From NCBI GenBank assembly GCA_036429605.1, contig CM071591.1, forward strand, positions 1,736,001 through 1,800,000: DNA of 64,000 nt, given 5' to 3'. The position numbers and the translations under genes were made by a program. The stretch comes from Cladobotryum mycophilum. Lineage: Eukaryota; Ascomycota; Sordariomycetes; Hypocreales; Hypocreaceae. Positions 11,500 to 26,446 of this stretch are shown one piece after another. The notes under the pieces are model-generated. The model made no database searches, was not told the DNA's origin, and saw only the letters and a program-made list of their open reading frames with translations. Position 1 is the first letter of the stretch, and each line of letters begins with the position of its first letter.

Positions 11500-12900
11500 T
11501 ATAATTAAATAATATATATAATATTTAGTCTTTATATTTTTAATATATTTATTATTAAATTTAATAAAATATAACAATAATAATAATTATATTTTAAGAA
11601 TATATTAGTTATAAAATAAGATAAGCATTACTATTCGGGCTGTAACATATTGCTATTCGGGCTGTAATTAACTCAAGCTGGCCTAGCACTGCAACTACTG
11701 CTTTAGCTCCCGCGCCAAGGCCACAGTTACAGCAGGGCTCGCATTTAAGCACTATAATTACAGCGCATTTAATCGCCATAAGCCAACTAAATGCACTATA
11801 ACAGTAACAGCTAGCCGCGACACCTAATCGCACCAGCTAATCGCAACGGCTGATTGAAATAGATAATACAAATGCCTGATGCAAATGCCTAATGCAAATG
11901 CCTGATTAAAATAGCTGATTGAACTAGCTAATTGAACTAGCTGATGCAAATGGCTGGTGCAAATGGCTGATTGAATTAGTTGATGTAAAGGGCACAGTTA
12001 TAGCGGCTGTTATGCTATTATAAGGCATTTTATTAGGCTATAGCGATTGAATGTGCTATTATTATCGTGCTTAAATGCAAGCCCTGCTATAACTGGGGGT
12101 TAAGAGCCTAGTATATTGTGCTAGGCCAAAAGTGAAAAGGTTTTAGAAAATATAGCCCGAATAGCAATATATTATAGCCCGAATAGTAATACTTAATAAG
12201 ATTAATACTATAAACTCTTAGTTAATTCTAGACTTTAATATATCTTTTAAATTATTATATTAAAAGCTTTAATTATAGTATTATAATTAAAATTTAAATA
12301 ATTAGTTTAATTAAACTTAAATTTATGTATATTTTTATATAATATATTTATTATAATAATAAATAAGAATTTTTTTATAAGTATTTAAAGCGTTAAGATT
12401 ATTTATATCTTATAAATAAATAGATTTTTTTATATACTTAATATTATAGTTGTTTATAATAGTAAATTAATTATATATATAGTTACATATATATATAAAT
12501 AATAACTTTACAAAAATATATAATTAATAACTATAACTGGTATCTAAGTTAGAGTCATAAATGCCAATAAAGAAGTGTTTCATTTTTACTATTTTAGCAG
12601 CCAAGTAGGTAACTAAAGCACCTGGCTGCTTACCTAAATCAAGTTATTAACTGTACTAAGAAAAGGCTATATATAACAGGATAACTTAAGTAAAAAAGCT
12701 AAACGTAAATTTTATTAAAGCTAAAAATAGCCAGGGTTAAAAAGAAATTAAGTATTTAAGTAATTTAAATTATATTATAAATAAAATAAAAAATAAGAAA
12801 AAAAGCGTAAGGTTAATTATAAGATTTAAAAGAAATTATATGGTTTAACTAAGAATTTATAAATATAAAAGTAATTAAATTTTAAATATTTAAAAATAAT
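11500..12900 (-). repeat. R2 repeat, reverse copy, split by a foldback element
   Basis: Reverse-orientation copy of the R2 family, heavily TpA-mutated. Its recognisable tracts include TTATAAAATAAGAT before the foldback insertion and AATAAGATTAATACTATAA after it, and GCCAAGTAGGTAACTAAAGC near 12,600. The foldback insertion duplicated 8 bp of it (AATAAGAT). Confidence 0.6.
11627..12192 (+). mobile_element. Foldback DNA element, copy 1 (well preserved)
   Basis: Bounded by ATTACTATTCGGGCTGTAA at left and its inverted form at right, each present twice in tandem (ends near 11,627 and 11,648; 12,169 and 12,192). The left and right arms of about 200 bp are imperfect inverted copies: for example GGCCTAGCAC...AGCAGGGCTCGCATTTAAG in the left arm recurs inverted in the right arm. 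Between the arms is an array of 14 units of 13 bp (about 11,810-11,992), such as GCTGATTGAACTA and CCTGATGCAAATG. An 8-bp target duplication AATAAGAT flanks it within R2. There is no coding capacity, so it is non-autonomous; the 8-bp duplication suggests hAT or P-type mobilisation. Confidence 0.8.
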
Positions 12901-13233
12901 ATTATATATAATTATTTAAAATCTATGTTTATTTATTAAAATTATTTATATATTTTTAGATTTTATAATTAAACTTAAGCTTTTTTATTTTTATTTATAA
13001 TATAAGTTAAATTACTTAAATATGTAATTTTTTTTAATTTTCATTCTTCATTACTTTTTGCTTAGTTTTATTTTTAGCTTTAATATAATTTGTATTTAGT
13101 TTTTTTATTTAGTTATTTTATTATTTTTTGTAAATATAAATAATAATTTAATTTAATAATATACTAAGATTTGAAATTAATTAATAGTTTATAATATTAA
13201 TTTTATTTTATAATTAATATATTTTTAAAATAA

Positions 13234-13234
<1 letters not shown>
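12900..13234 (+). repeat. R2 repeat, forward partial copy
   Basis: Degraded forward tract of the R2 family leading into the ATT microsatellite; the motif ATATACTAAGATTTGAAATTA and the following TTATAATATTAATTTTATTT match the 3' part of other copies. It sits head-to-head with the reverse copy to its left. Confidence 0.45.
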
Positions 13235-16664
<3,430 letters not shown>

Positions 16665-16739
16665 TAATAAGATTAGTAAAAGCTAATTATTACTAATTTT
16701 CAAAAACATTACATTTGCCTTTAGCAAACGCTCTAAAAG
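16665..16739. repeat. Dispersed repeat fragment (same family as 13,480 and 23,461)
   Basis: TTACTAATTTTCAAAAACAT and the following TTTGCCTTTAGCAAACGCTC match the inverted sequence at about 23,510-23,590 and the degraded tract at 13,510-13,560. The element is not identified. Confidence 0.5.
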
Positions 16740-17640
16740 CTTTTATATTTAAAATCTTTTTAAAAGATATTATTTTGAATATTTAAATAAAATTCTAAAG
16801 TATAATCTATTAATACTTTAAAAAAAACATGTCTATTATAGTATTTTTAACAGTATTTATAGTATACTATGCATCTATTAATAATTATAACTTTATTAAT
16901 AATATATTATTTATAAAATCTTATAAATAATAGTTAATAAATTAACTTTTTATTTGTTTATTAGTTTAAAAATAAAATATAATTAATAAATATTTTTAAA
17001 TCTTTATAATAAAATAAAATAATTATTAAAACTTACTTATAAATAAAAGTCTTTTATTAAATATAATTGCTTATAAAGATCTTAAAAACTATAATTTAAC
17101 TTTAATATAAAATAATTTAATTTACTTATTTACGATAATTATTATAAAAACTAAGAAAAAACATATAGTTAATGTGTTAATTAATAATTACTAGTATAGT
17201 ATTAACTTCTTTAGTATTAAATAAAACTATTAATAGCCCTATTATAAAATCTATTTATAATTCTTTTATTAATTACGTAAAAAGTAAAAGTAATTTAAGT
17301 TTTTCTTATAATTTATATTTTTAAATTCTAATTATTATATAAATTAACTATTCTTAATTATATTTTTTAATATCTTTTTATATATCTTTAATAAAAAAAT
17401 TTTATAATATATTCTTTTTATGTATAATTCTTTAAAGTAATTTATTAAAGTTTAATATAATAAAAAATTTTAGTTTTTAATAAATTAATAATTTTGTGTA
17501 AAATATAAATATAATTTTAATAAATTACTAAATTAGTATATCTTATAGTTTATTTTAAATTTATTATAAAAAAGTTAGGCTTTTTTTAATATTAGAGTTT
17601 AAGATCTTTTTTTAATCTTACTATAATAATTTTAATAATA
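16740..17640 (-). pseudogene. RIP-mutated relic of a chromovirus integrase region
   Basis: This stretch aligns nearly without gaps to 50,570-51,500 of the intact chromovirus in the same orientation, covering the integrase DDE core to the HHCC zinc domain. Anchors include ATCACTAGTATAGCATTGAC in the intact copy against ATTACTAGTATAGTATTAAC here. Differences are predominantly C-to-T and G-to-A. It is bounded on the left by another repeat (16,665-16,739) and on the right by an R2 copy, so it is a fragment. It cannot be translated. Confidence 0.8.
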
Positions 17641-17649
17641 ATCTTTTAT

Positions 17650-18310
17650 ACTTTTTATATAATATTTTTAATATATTTATTATTAAATTATTTAATAAAA
17701 TATAATAAAATATAATAATAATAATAATAAAAATAATCCTATTTTAAGAATATATTAGTTATAAAATAAAATTAATATTATAAAATATTAACTAACTCTA
17801 AACTTTAGTATACTTTATTATGTTAAAAGCTTTAATTATATTATTAAAATTAAAGTTCAAATAATTAATCTAATAAAACCTAAATTTATTTATATTTTTT
17901 ATACTTTATATTTATTATAATAATAAATAAGCTAAATTAAAAAAAATGTTTTTAAAAAGCTAGATCTTCTGCGAGTATTTAAGGTCTTAAGATTACTCAT
18001 ACTTACTTATACATACAATCGCGTATACGCAATAATCCCATAAATCAGACGTACAATCAATAACCATGATATCTTAGTAATTAAGTAGGTAATCAAAGTA
18101 TCTAAGAAAAGAGAAATAGTTAGGTTCTACAGAGTTAAAAATAATTATATATAATCGCTTAGTTAATGCTTTAATTGTATAATTAAGTAATAAATGTTTT
18201 ATTAGAATATATAAAATCTAGATCTAAATAAAATAAGACTAAATCTAGTTATTATAATTAACTAATATAATTAAACGAGTCATAAAGACCTGTCTTTTAA
18301 AGGGGATATA
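17650..18310 (-). repeat. R2 repeat, reverse copy
   Basis: Runs from the TTTTTAATATATTTATTATT tract to the terminal ACGAGTCATAAAGACCTGTC motif near 18,280-18,305. Heavily mutated inside. Confidence 0.6.
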
Positions 18311-18325
18311 TAATAATATATATTG

Positions 18326-18804
18326 AGTATTGCTATTCGGGCTATAATTAACTTAAATTAACCTAGTACTACAATTACTGCTTTAGCTCCTACGCCAAGG
18401 CCATAGTTATAGCAGGGCTTGTATTTAAGTACTATAATTATAGTGTATTTTATTGCTGGAAATTAATTAAATATACTATAATAATAATAGTTAATTATAA
18501 TACTTAAGTATATTAATTAATGATAGTAATTAATTAAAATAATTAATTAAAATAATTAATATAGATTTAATATAAATAGTTTATTAGATTAATTAATATA
18601 AAGGATTAATATAAATAATTATTATAGTTATTATAAGGTATTTAATAAGACTATAGTAATTAAATATACTATAATTGTTATAGTTAAATATAAGCCTAAT
18701 TATAATTAAGATTTAAAAGTTTAATATTATATAAAATAAAAAATAAAAGTTTGTAAAAAATATAATTTAAATAATAATATATTATAGCCTAAATAATAAT
18801 ACTT
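18326..18804 (+). mobile_element. Foldback DNA element, copy 2 (heavily RIP-mutated)
   Basis: Starts GAGTATTGCTATTCGGGCTA and ends TATAGCCTAAATAATAATAC TT, the right end being mutated. The 13-bp array is barely visible. The flanks are TATATATT on both sides, an exact 8-bp target duplication (in low-complexity sequence). Confidence 0.7.
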
Positions 18805-18812
18805 TATATATT

Positions 18813-20629
18813 TTTAATATTAATTTTAATTAAATATTTTAAATCCTTGATTTAATTTATAATTTTAATAATAATAAAAGAAATTTAATTATAATTAAAA
18901 TTTAATAATATAATTTTTTATTTAAAATAATAAAAAAAATTATATTATTAATTACAAAAGTTTATATTTAAAAATATATTAAAACTTATAAAAAATCTAT
19001 AAAATTAAAGTTTAAAGAAATAAATAAGATATTTATATAATTTATATATTTTTTATAAAATCTTTATTTAAAAATCTATTTTAGGTTTTTTAATTATATT
19101 TTAATTATTAATTATTAATTATATTAATATACATAATTATATTAATATAAATAAATATATTATTTAAATAATATAATTATAAATAATAATAAAAAATTAT
19201 TTTACTTTTAAAAGTTTTTATTAATATTTATATATAATTCTTTTAAAAAGTTATAAACTAAAATTTTAAATTTTAAATTTTATAAATTATTAAACTTTTT
19301 TAATATTTTTTAAATAAAATAAAATAATTATTAATTTTTTATTTAATTTTTATTTTTTTATAAAAATTATATTAATAATATTAATTTTTATATTAATATT
19401 TAAATTAATATATATATATATATATTATAAAAAACTAATTTAATAGTTTTAATAAAAATATAAAAATATAAATAAATTATAATTAAAACTTTAGAAATTA
19501 TTTTAATAAATATTTAAAAAATTATATAATAAGTTTTTAATTTTAATTTATTATAAAAAAATCTTTTTTATTAATTTTAGTTTTTTATTTTTTTAAATTA
19601 TATATTATTTTAATAATTATAATATTCTTATTTTTATTTTTTTAAATAATAATAATTATTAATAATATATAATTAATATAATTATTTTAGTATAGTTTAT
19701 TAAAGTAATCTTTATTTAAAATAATTTAATATTATAAGTTTTTCAAAGTTTTATAAAAAAACTATAAATATATTATAATTCTAAGATTATTAAAAATTAA
19801 TTCTTTAATTAGTTTATATATAAAAGTCTTAAAAAATTAATATTTATATTTTTTTATTTTTTTAATAAGTTATATAATATATAATTAATAAATAACTATA
19901 TTCTAAAATAATAATAATACTTAATTTTTAATACACTTTTTATTATTTCTTAATTTTTATTAAACTTTTAATAAAATTTAATATTTTAAATAAAATTCTT
20001 ATTAAATTTAAGATTTAATATTTATATAATTAAATCTATAAAAACCTTTAAATGATTTTTATAATACTTTTTTTTATTTTAAAAATATTTAATATGTATT
20101 ATAAAAAAAAATTTATTTAAGAAAAAACATTTACAATAAATATAATAAAGTTTTTAATTTTTATATTATTATTTTTTAAAAACTATTCAATAACCTAGTA
20201 AAATAATTATTTTATTAATATAATATTGTTTAATCTTATATTAATATATATATATATATATATATTACTTTATACCAGTTTAATATTGTCCAATAATAGA
20301 ATTTCTCTTATTTTATTTTCTATTTTTTTAAAACAGTTTAATAATATTATATATTTTCAAAACCCCCTAAAATAAGTATTTATAACTTATTTAATTATAT
20401 TCATTAATTATAATATTTAAAAAGAATTTAATTATATAAATAAATTCTTTTTAAATATTATAATTCTATACTTAATTCTTTTTTACTTATATTTCGTTTA
20501 ATTATACTTATTACTTAATTTAAGTAATTAATTTATTTTTGTGTTTTTGTATTTTAATAATCTTTTATATTATTTTTAATTTATCCACTATAAAGCTTAG
20601 ATTTAGATTCTCTTTGTAAACCATTTTAT
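18813..20629. other. RIP-degraded AT-rich DNA, nothing identifiable
   Basis: Almost entirely A and T, with AT dinucleotide runs near 19,410 and 20,250. I can see no ORF, no terminal repeat pair and no similarity to the named families. Confidence 0.5.
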
Positions 20630-21540
20630 TACTTTCTCCAAGTTTAATTAATAATTAGATTTGGGTTAATTAAGTGGTCTAGTTACTTACTTAATTACTA
20701 AGACTTAGATAAGACTTATACTTATTAATTATATGTATAAGTATGTTTTATAAGATCATCATGTATAGACGACTATATATACAATTCACTATTATAGATA
20801 CTTATAATATTATGTATAATTAGTAAAAGAAATCTATTTATTTATAAATGATGAGTATTGCTATTCAGGCTGTAATTAACTCGAATTGGCCTAGTGCTGC
20901 GACTACTGCTTTAGCTTCCGCGCCAAGGCTATAGTTATAGCAGGGCTTGCATTTAAGTATTATAATTATAGCGCATTATATCGCCATAAATTAATTAAAT
21001 ATAATATATTATAATAGCTAATTATAATACCTAAGTATACTAGTTAAGTATAATAACTACTTAAAATAGTTAATTAAAATAATTAATATAAATTTATTTA
21101 ATATATATAATTAATTAAGTTACTTAATATAAAATATTAATATAAATAGTTATTATAAGATATGTAATTAGGCTATAATAATTAAATATATTATAATTAT
21201 TATAGTTAAATATAAGCTTTATTATAACTGGAGTATAATAGTTTAATATTTTATTAGATTAAAAGTAAAAAAGATTTAAGAAATATAGCCCGAATAGCAA
21301 TACTTTGAATAATTTTAAAGTTTTAAGTATTTATAAAAAGTCTAGTTTTATAAAAACCTTTATTTTTTAGTTTATTTATTATTATATTTAGTAGATTATA
21401 TACAAGATATAAATAGATTTAGGTTCAATTAAATTAAATATTTAAATTTTAATTTTAATAATGTAATTAAGATATTTAATATAATAATATATTTATTATT
21501 TAATTATAAAATTAAAAAGAATAAAAAAAACTATATATAT
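20630..21540 (+). repeat. R2 repeat, forward copy, split by foldback copy 3
   Basis: The left part (20,630-20,853) carries the AATTAGATTTGGGTTAATTA and TTATAAATGAT tracts of R2, and the right part resumes at about 21,304 with TTTTAAAGTTTTAAGTATTT. Comparison with copy 25,484-26,440 identifies the pre-insertion site. Confidence 0.6.
20854..21305 (+). mobile_element. Foldback DNA element, copy 3
   Basis: GAGTATTGCTATTCAGGCTG at left and ATAGCCCGAATAGCAATACT at right. Arms are well preserved (TGCTTTAGCTTCCGCGCCAA); the central 13-bp array is eroded. Flanks TAAATGAT and TGAATAAT differ only at purine transitions and match the R2 target, so an 8-bp duplication with later G-to-A changes is likely. 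Confidence 0.75.
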
Positions 21541-21654
21541 TCTTAAATATATTTTTATATTAATTATACTTTATAAAGTATTAGGTTTATATTTTAAAAT
21601 AAATAATATTTAAAGTAAATAAAGTTTAATTTTTTTATTTAATTTTAATAGTTT

Positions 21655-22645
21655 TTTAATTTTATAATTAAATAATAAATATAATATCTAATATTTATAT
21701 TGTTAATATATTTATTATTAAATCATTTAATAAAATATAATAATAATAAAAATAAAAATACTCTTATTTTAAAAATATATTAATTATAAAATAAAATTAA
21801 TACTATAAACTATTAACTAACTCAAGATCGTAGTATATCTTTTAAATCTTATATTAAATTATTATATTAAAAGTTTTAACTATATTGTTAACATCAATGT
21901 TAAAACATTCAATCTAATTAAACCTTAACCCATTTATACTTTTTATATAATATAATTATTATAATAATATATAAACTAAAAAAACAAAAGTTTTTAAAAA
22001 ACTAAATTTTATCTAAATACTTAATGCCTTAAGACTATTTATACTTTATAAATAAATAAATTCCTTCTTACTCATTATACTTAATATCACAATCACTTAT
22101 ACATATAGTTGTATACACATAACGATCCTATAAAATATACTTATACATATAATTAATAATTATAATCTCAGTAACCAAATAAATAACTAAAGTATTTAAT
22201 TAACCTAAATCTAGTTATTAACTAAACCTAGAAAAGGCTATATATAATAAGATAGCTTAAAAAAAGAATCTAAATCTAAGTTTTATAATAAGTAAACTAA
22301 AAGCTAAATAAAAAATTATTAAAATAAAAAGAAATTAAAAATTAATTAATTAATTAAGTTAGGTAATAAATATAATTAAAAGAATATAAAAAAATAGATA
22401 ATTATAATATTTAAAATTTTTTTTAATTATATAAATAAAAACTTATATAAAATAATTAGATTTTAAATAACTAAAAATAATAATATATATAATTATTTAA
22501 TTAATGTTTTAATTATATAATTAAATAATAGATGTTTTATTAGAATATATAGGATCTAGATTTTAATAAGATAAAACTAAACCTATTTGTTATAATTAAC
22601 TAATATAATTAAATAAGTTATAAAAACTCGTCCCTTAAGTGTGAT
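21655..22645 (-). repeat. R2 repeat, reverse copy
   Basis: Begins with the TTTTATAATTAAATAATAAA tract and ends with TTATAAAAACTCGTCCCTTA at about 22,617-22,640, matching the R2 terminal motif. Confidence 0.6.
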
Positions 22646-22811
22646 TTTATTTTTAATTTAAGTATTTTTAAATTTAGCTTTTTATTCATTTTGTAAAATA
22701 GTTTTTAATAATAGAAATGTTTTTAAAGTGATTTATATTAATATACATATATGCATTTAAAATAATAAGTTTACTAATATATTAACTCTTTTAGTAAACG
22801 CTTTTTTTATT

Positions 22812-23273
22812 AAGTATTACTATTCAGGCTATAATGTATTGCTAATTGTACTGTAACTAGCTTTAATTAGAGTAGCATTACGGCTAGTAATTAGCTCCCG
22901 TGCCTAGACCCCAGGTACAGCAGTGCTCACATTTAACCACTATATTTATAGCGCATTTAATCACTATAAGCTAATCAAATACTCTATAATAGCAACCATC
23001 GTTATTATAATTACATATAGCAGCTAACTGTAGCGCAAATAGCTCATGCAAATAACTAATTAAAGTAAGTCATTAATTGACATTGCTACTGTATATTGTT
23101 ACAGTGGCTATGGTTACTATTATGAAGCAGTCAATTAGCCTACAGTAATAAAATCCATTGTAAGTATAATAGTTAAATGTAACCGCTACTATAACAACGT
23201 TTGGGATGTTAGTCCATTGCGTTAAGATAGAAAGGAAAAGGGAATATAAACTACAGCCCGAATAGCAGTACTC
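22812..23273 (+). mobile_element. Foldback DNA element, copy 4 (divergent subtype)
   Basis: AAGTATTACTATTCAGGCTA at left, followed by a second degenerate end copy (TATTGCTAATTGTACTGTAA), and TACAGCCCGAATAGCAGTAC at right. The arms are recognisable (TTAGCTCCCGTGCCTAGACC) but differ from the other copies by many changes that are not RIP-type, so it is a separate subfamily. The 13-bp array is short. Confidence 0.7.
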
Positions 23274-23454
23274 TTAATATTTAAGAGTTCTGTTTAAATT
23301 ATGCTTTTATATTATAGTTTAGGTATTATATTAATTATACTTTTAATTTTTTATAATACACATTTCTATTTATTTATATAATTAAAGAACTTATTATTAA
23401 TAGACTATAAATATATTATTATAAAATAAAAATCAATAGAGTGTTTCACAAAGG

Positions 23455-23640
23455 GAAATTTAACTTTTTGAAAGTTAGTAAAAGAAAAAAGCAGTTTATT
23501 AATATCTTAAAACTTTAGGAGCGTTTGCCGAAGGTAAATGCAATGTTTGAAAATTAGTAAAAGAAAAGCTATTTGTTAGTATCTTAGAAACCGGATAATA
23601 AATTAATAAGGACTAATTCTATTTGTTTTATTATTACTTA
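23455..23640 (-). repeat. Better preserved copy of an unidentified dispersed repeat, with internal tandem duplication
   Basis: Contains two tandem versions of a roughly 70-bp unit with the pattern TTTGAAAGTTAGTAAAAGAA / TTTGAAAATTAGTAAAAGAA, followed by a run matching 13,437-13,560 in inverted orientation. It could be the end of a DNA transposon; the partner end is not found. Confidence 0.5.
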
Positions 23641-24076
23641 ATAAGTCTTTAATAGGAGAGATATTAACCTTTTGTACTGATTACTAATGGTTTTTTTATT
23701 ATTATAATTTTAGTGTTTATTATTAGAATTATTAATCCTTTATATAATGATATAATACATTTTTATTAGAGAATATATTATACTTAATAGTAATAATTAA
23801 CTGTTATTACTATTATTATATGTTTTATAGGTTATTTTTTATAATAGCTTTAATAATTAGTATAGGATAACAGTTTTAATTTCTTTTAATATTATACTAT
23901 TATTTAATATTTTATAATAGTATATATATTTTTATAAAATTTCATATATTTATTTAAGACAATAGGGTTATTAGTTTTTGAAATTCTTTAATAATAGTCG
24001 TTTTTATTTATCAAAAATATATTAAAGATTACAGGATATATTTTAAGTAATTAAATAGTTTATAGTATAGTTTAAC
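23641..24076. other. Degraded AT-rich DNA
   Basis: No ORF and no recognised repeat. It continues from the dispersed repeat at 23,455-23,640 and may be its interior. Confidence 0.4.
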
Positions 24077-25225
24077 CCCTTAGGGGACGAGTTTTTATGA
24101 CTCGTTTAATTGTATTAATTAATTATACTAAATAGGTTTAGTTTTATTTTATTAAAATCTAGATTTTATATGTTTTAATAAAATACTTATTAATTATATA
24201 TATATATTATTAGTTTTAGTTATTTAAAATTTAATTATTTTTATTTTTATAAATTTTATTTATATAATTAAATTTCTTTTAATAATTAGAATTATATATT
24301 CAAGTCTTTTTATTTCATTTTTAATTATATTTATTTTTTAATTTTATATTATATATAAATATTAATTATTTTAATAAATTAATTCTATATTCTATTAAAA
24401 CTTTAGTTATAATTAAATTAAATTTTTTACAGTTTTTTTTTTTTAGTTTTTGGATTTATTTATTTTATATTTAAAAACTTTAATTTTCTTTTAAATATTT
24501 TTATTATTTTTTATATTTTTTATATTTTCTTCTCTCTTAAACAATAATTTGTTATAACTTATTTAATTATACTTATTTATTATAATAAATAGGTTTAATT
24601 TTATCTTATTAAGACTTAGATTTTTTAAATGTTAACAAAGTGTTTATTATTCTATAATATAATTAAAATCTTAATTATATAATTATTTATATTTGAACTT
24701 TTAACTATTTAAAAAAAATATTTTTATAATTAAATTCTTCTCAAATGTTATAATTATATATTTAATCTTTACTATTTAGATATTTTTTTAATTAGATTTA
24801 TTATTTAATATAATTAATTTACTTATTTTTAGTTTGTTTATTTTAGCAATTTTTAATTTAGCTTTTACTATAATTATTACAAAGTTAAATTTAAATTTCT
24901 TTTTAAATTATTTAATTATATATAGTTTTCTTTTTAAGTTTAATTAATAAATAAGTTAATGTTTAATTAAATTCATTACTTAAAGTTTAATTTCAATGAT
25001 ATAATTAAGACTTTTAATAACATAACATATACTAAGGTCTAGAGTTAGCTAGTAGCTTATAATATTAATCTTATTTTATAACTAATATATCCTAAAGGTA
25101 AGATTATTTTTATTATTATTATTATATTTTATTAAATAATCTAGTAATAAATATACTAAAAACACAAGCATAGAATACCCTATTAGCCGCTTAATCACGC
25201 AATTAAAAATTACATTTAAATTTCT
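24077..25225 (+). repeat. R2 repeat, forward copy
   Basis: Starts CCCTTAGGGGACGAGTTTTT and ends near ATCACGCAATTAAAAATTAC. The interior is heavily mutated and longer than in other copies, so an additional insertion is possible. Confidence 0.6.
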
Positions 25226-25483
25226 TATGTTTTTTTATAATTCTATAATCAGGAAATGATTTTTTGCTTATTAAGTAAGTTAATCCTTCGGAGATAAACT
25301 ATATTAATAAAATAACTGCGTAGCTTGTCTAAAGTTTTACTCTAGCTACAATAAGTAGTAAGAACTATAAGTATTACTAAGAGTATGTCTTTTTTTGGTA
25401 TACGACCCAAGCATAGGGCCAGGGTAGTATAATAAATAGATTATATAGGTTTATATATTATTATTATAAAGAGTATTGCCCCC
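25226..25483. other. Less mutated island of unknown origin
   Basis: Contains stretches of balanced composition (TTAATCCTTCGGAGATAAAC; GTATACGACCCAAGCATAGG) between two R2 copies. No ORF and no match elsewhere in the window was found by eye. Confidence 0.4.
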
Positions 25484-26440
25484 TTAGGGACGGGTCTTTG
25501 TGACTCGTTTGATCGTATTACTTAATTGTAACAAATAGGTTTAGCCTTATCTTATCAAGATCTAGATCTTATATATTCTAATAAAACACTCATTACTTAA
25601 TTATATAATTAAAGTATTAGCTAAGCGATTATATATATTATTACCTTTAGTTATTTAGAATCCAGTTACCTTCATTTTCGTGAGTCCTCGTTCAGACTAT
25701 CCAGTTCTTTTCAGACCTTACGACTAAACTTAGGCTTTTTCTTCTTGCCCCGTTCCTTATTCATAATATGATTCAAATCACCTAAACGATCAACCTCTTT
25801 TTGATCCTGGCTATCCCTTGCTGCTTCTTGCTTGGCCTTGTTTTTGGCCTCGGCAGAATTTGCGTTAAGCTCTTTTGCCCGAGTCATCCTGTTTTAGCAA
25901 CTCGATTTGGGTCAGCCAGGTGCTTTGGTTACCTACTTGGCTGCTGAGATGATGAGAGTCGTGGTTGTTGATTGTGTGTTGTGAGTGCTTTGTGTATAAT
26001 TTACTGTTATAGGTAACTGTAATGTTAAGTGTGATTAGTGAGAAAAAATCTATTCATTTATAAGCGATCTCGAGGCCTTAAGTACTTATAGAAGATTTAG
26101 CTTTTAAAAAACCTTTATTTTTTAGTTTATTGTTTATTATTATAGTAAATATGTTATATAAAAAGTAAAAATAGGTTTAAGTTTAATTAGATTAATTATT
26201 TAAACTTTAATTTTAATAATATAATTAAAGCTTTTAATATAATAGTTTAAAAAGTATACTAAAATTTAAAGTTAGTTAATAGTTTATAGTATTAATTTTA
26301 TCTTATAATTAGTATATTCTTAAGGCGGGATTATTTTTATTATCATTATTATATTTTATTAAATAATTTAATAATAAATATATTAAAAACATAGGTATTA
26401 AATCTTATATTCACTGTTTAACCATAAAATTAAAAACTAT
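25484..26440 (+). repeat. R2 repeat, forward copy, best preserved (reference copy)
   Basis: Starts CCCCCTTAGGGACGGGTCTT and ends AACCATAAAATTAAAAACTA. The central 25,660-26,080 part has nearly normal base composition and serves as reference for the other copies. The ends are not inverted copies of each other and no LTR is seen, so the class is unknown; it may be a deletion derivative of a larger element. At least 13 copies lie in this window in both orientations. Confidence 0.7.
25711..25887 (-). other. Small Lys-rich ORF (58 codons) inside the reference R2 copy
   Basis: An ATG at 25,887 opens 58 codons, beginning MTRAKELNANSAEAKNKAKQ and ending in a basic tail (GKKKKPKFSRKV), then TGA. In degraded R2 copies (for example 40,080-40,240) the corresponding stretch is still alignable. 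The Ala/Lys/Glu-rich composition suggests a coiled-coil or nucleic-acid-binding remnant of a transposase or gag, but I recognise no family. Expression is unproven. Confidence 0.3.
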
Positions 26441-26446
26441 ATAAAA

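Noticed and set aside
18813..20629. Possible mitochondrial insertion because of extreme AT content
   Set aside because: No mitochondrial gene, tRNA or intron motif could be read, and the composition matches the surrounding RIP-type repeats.
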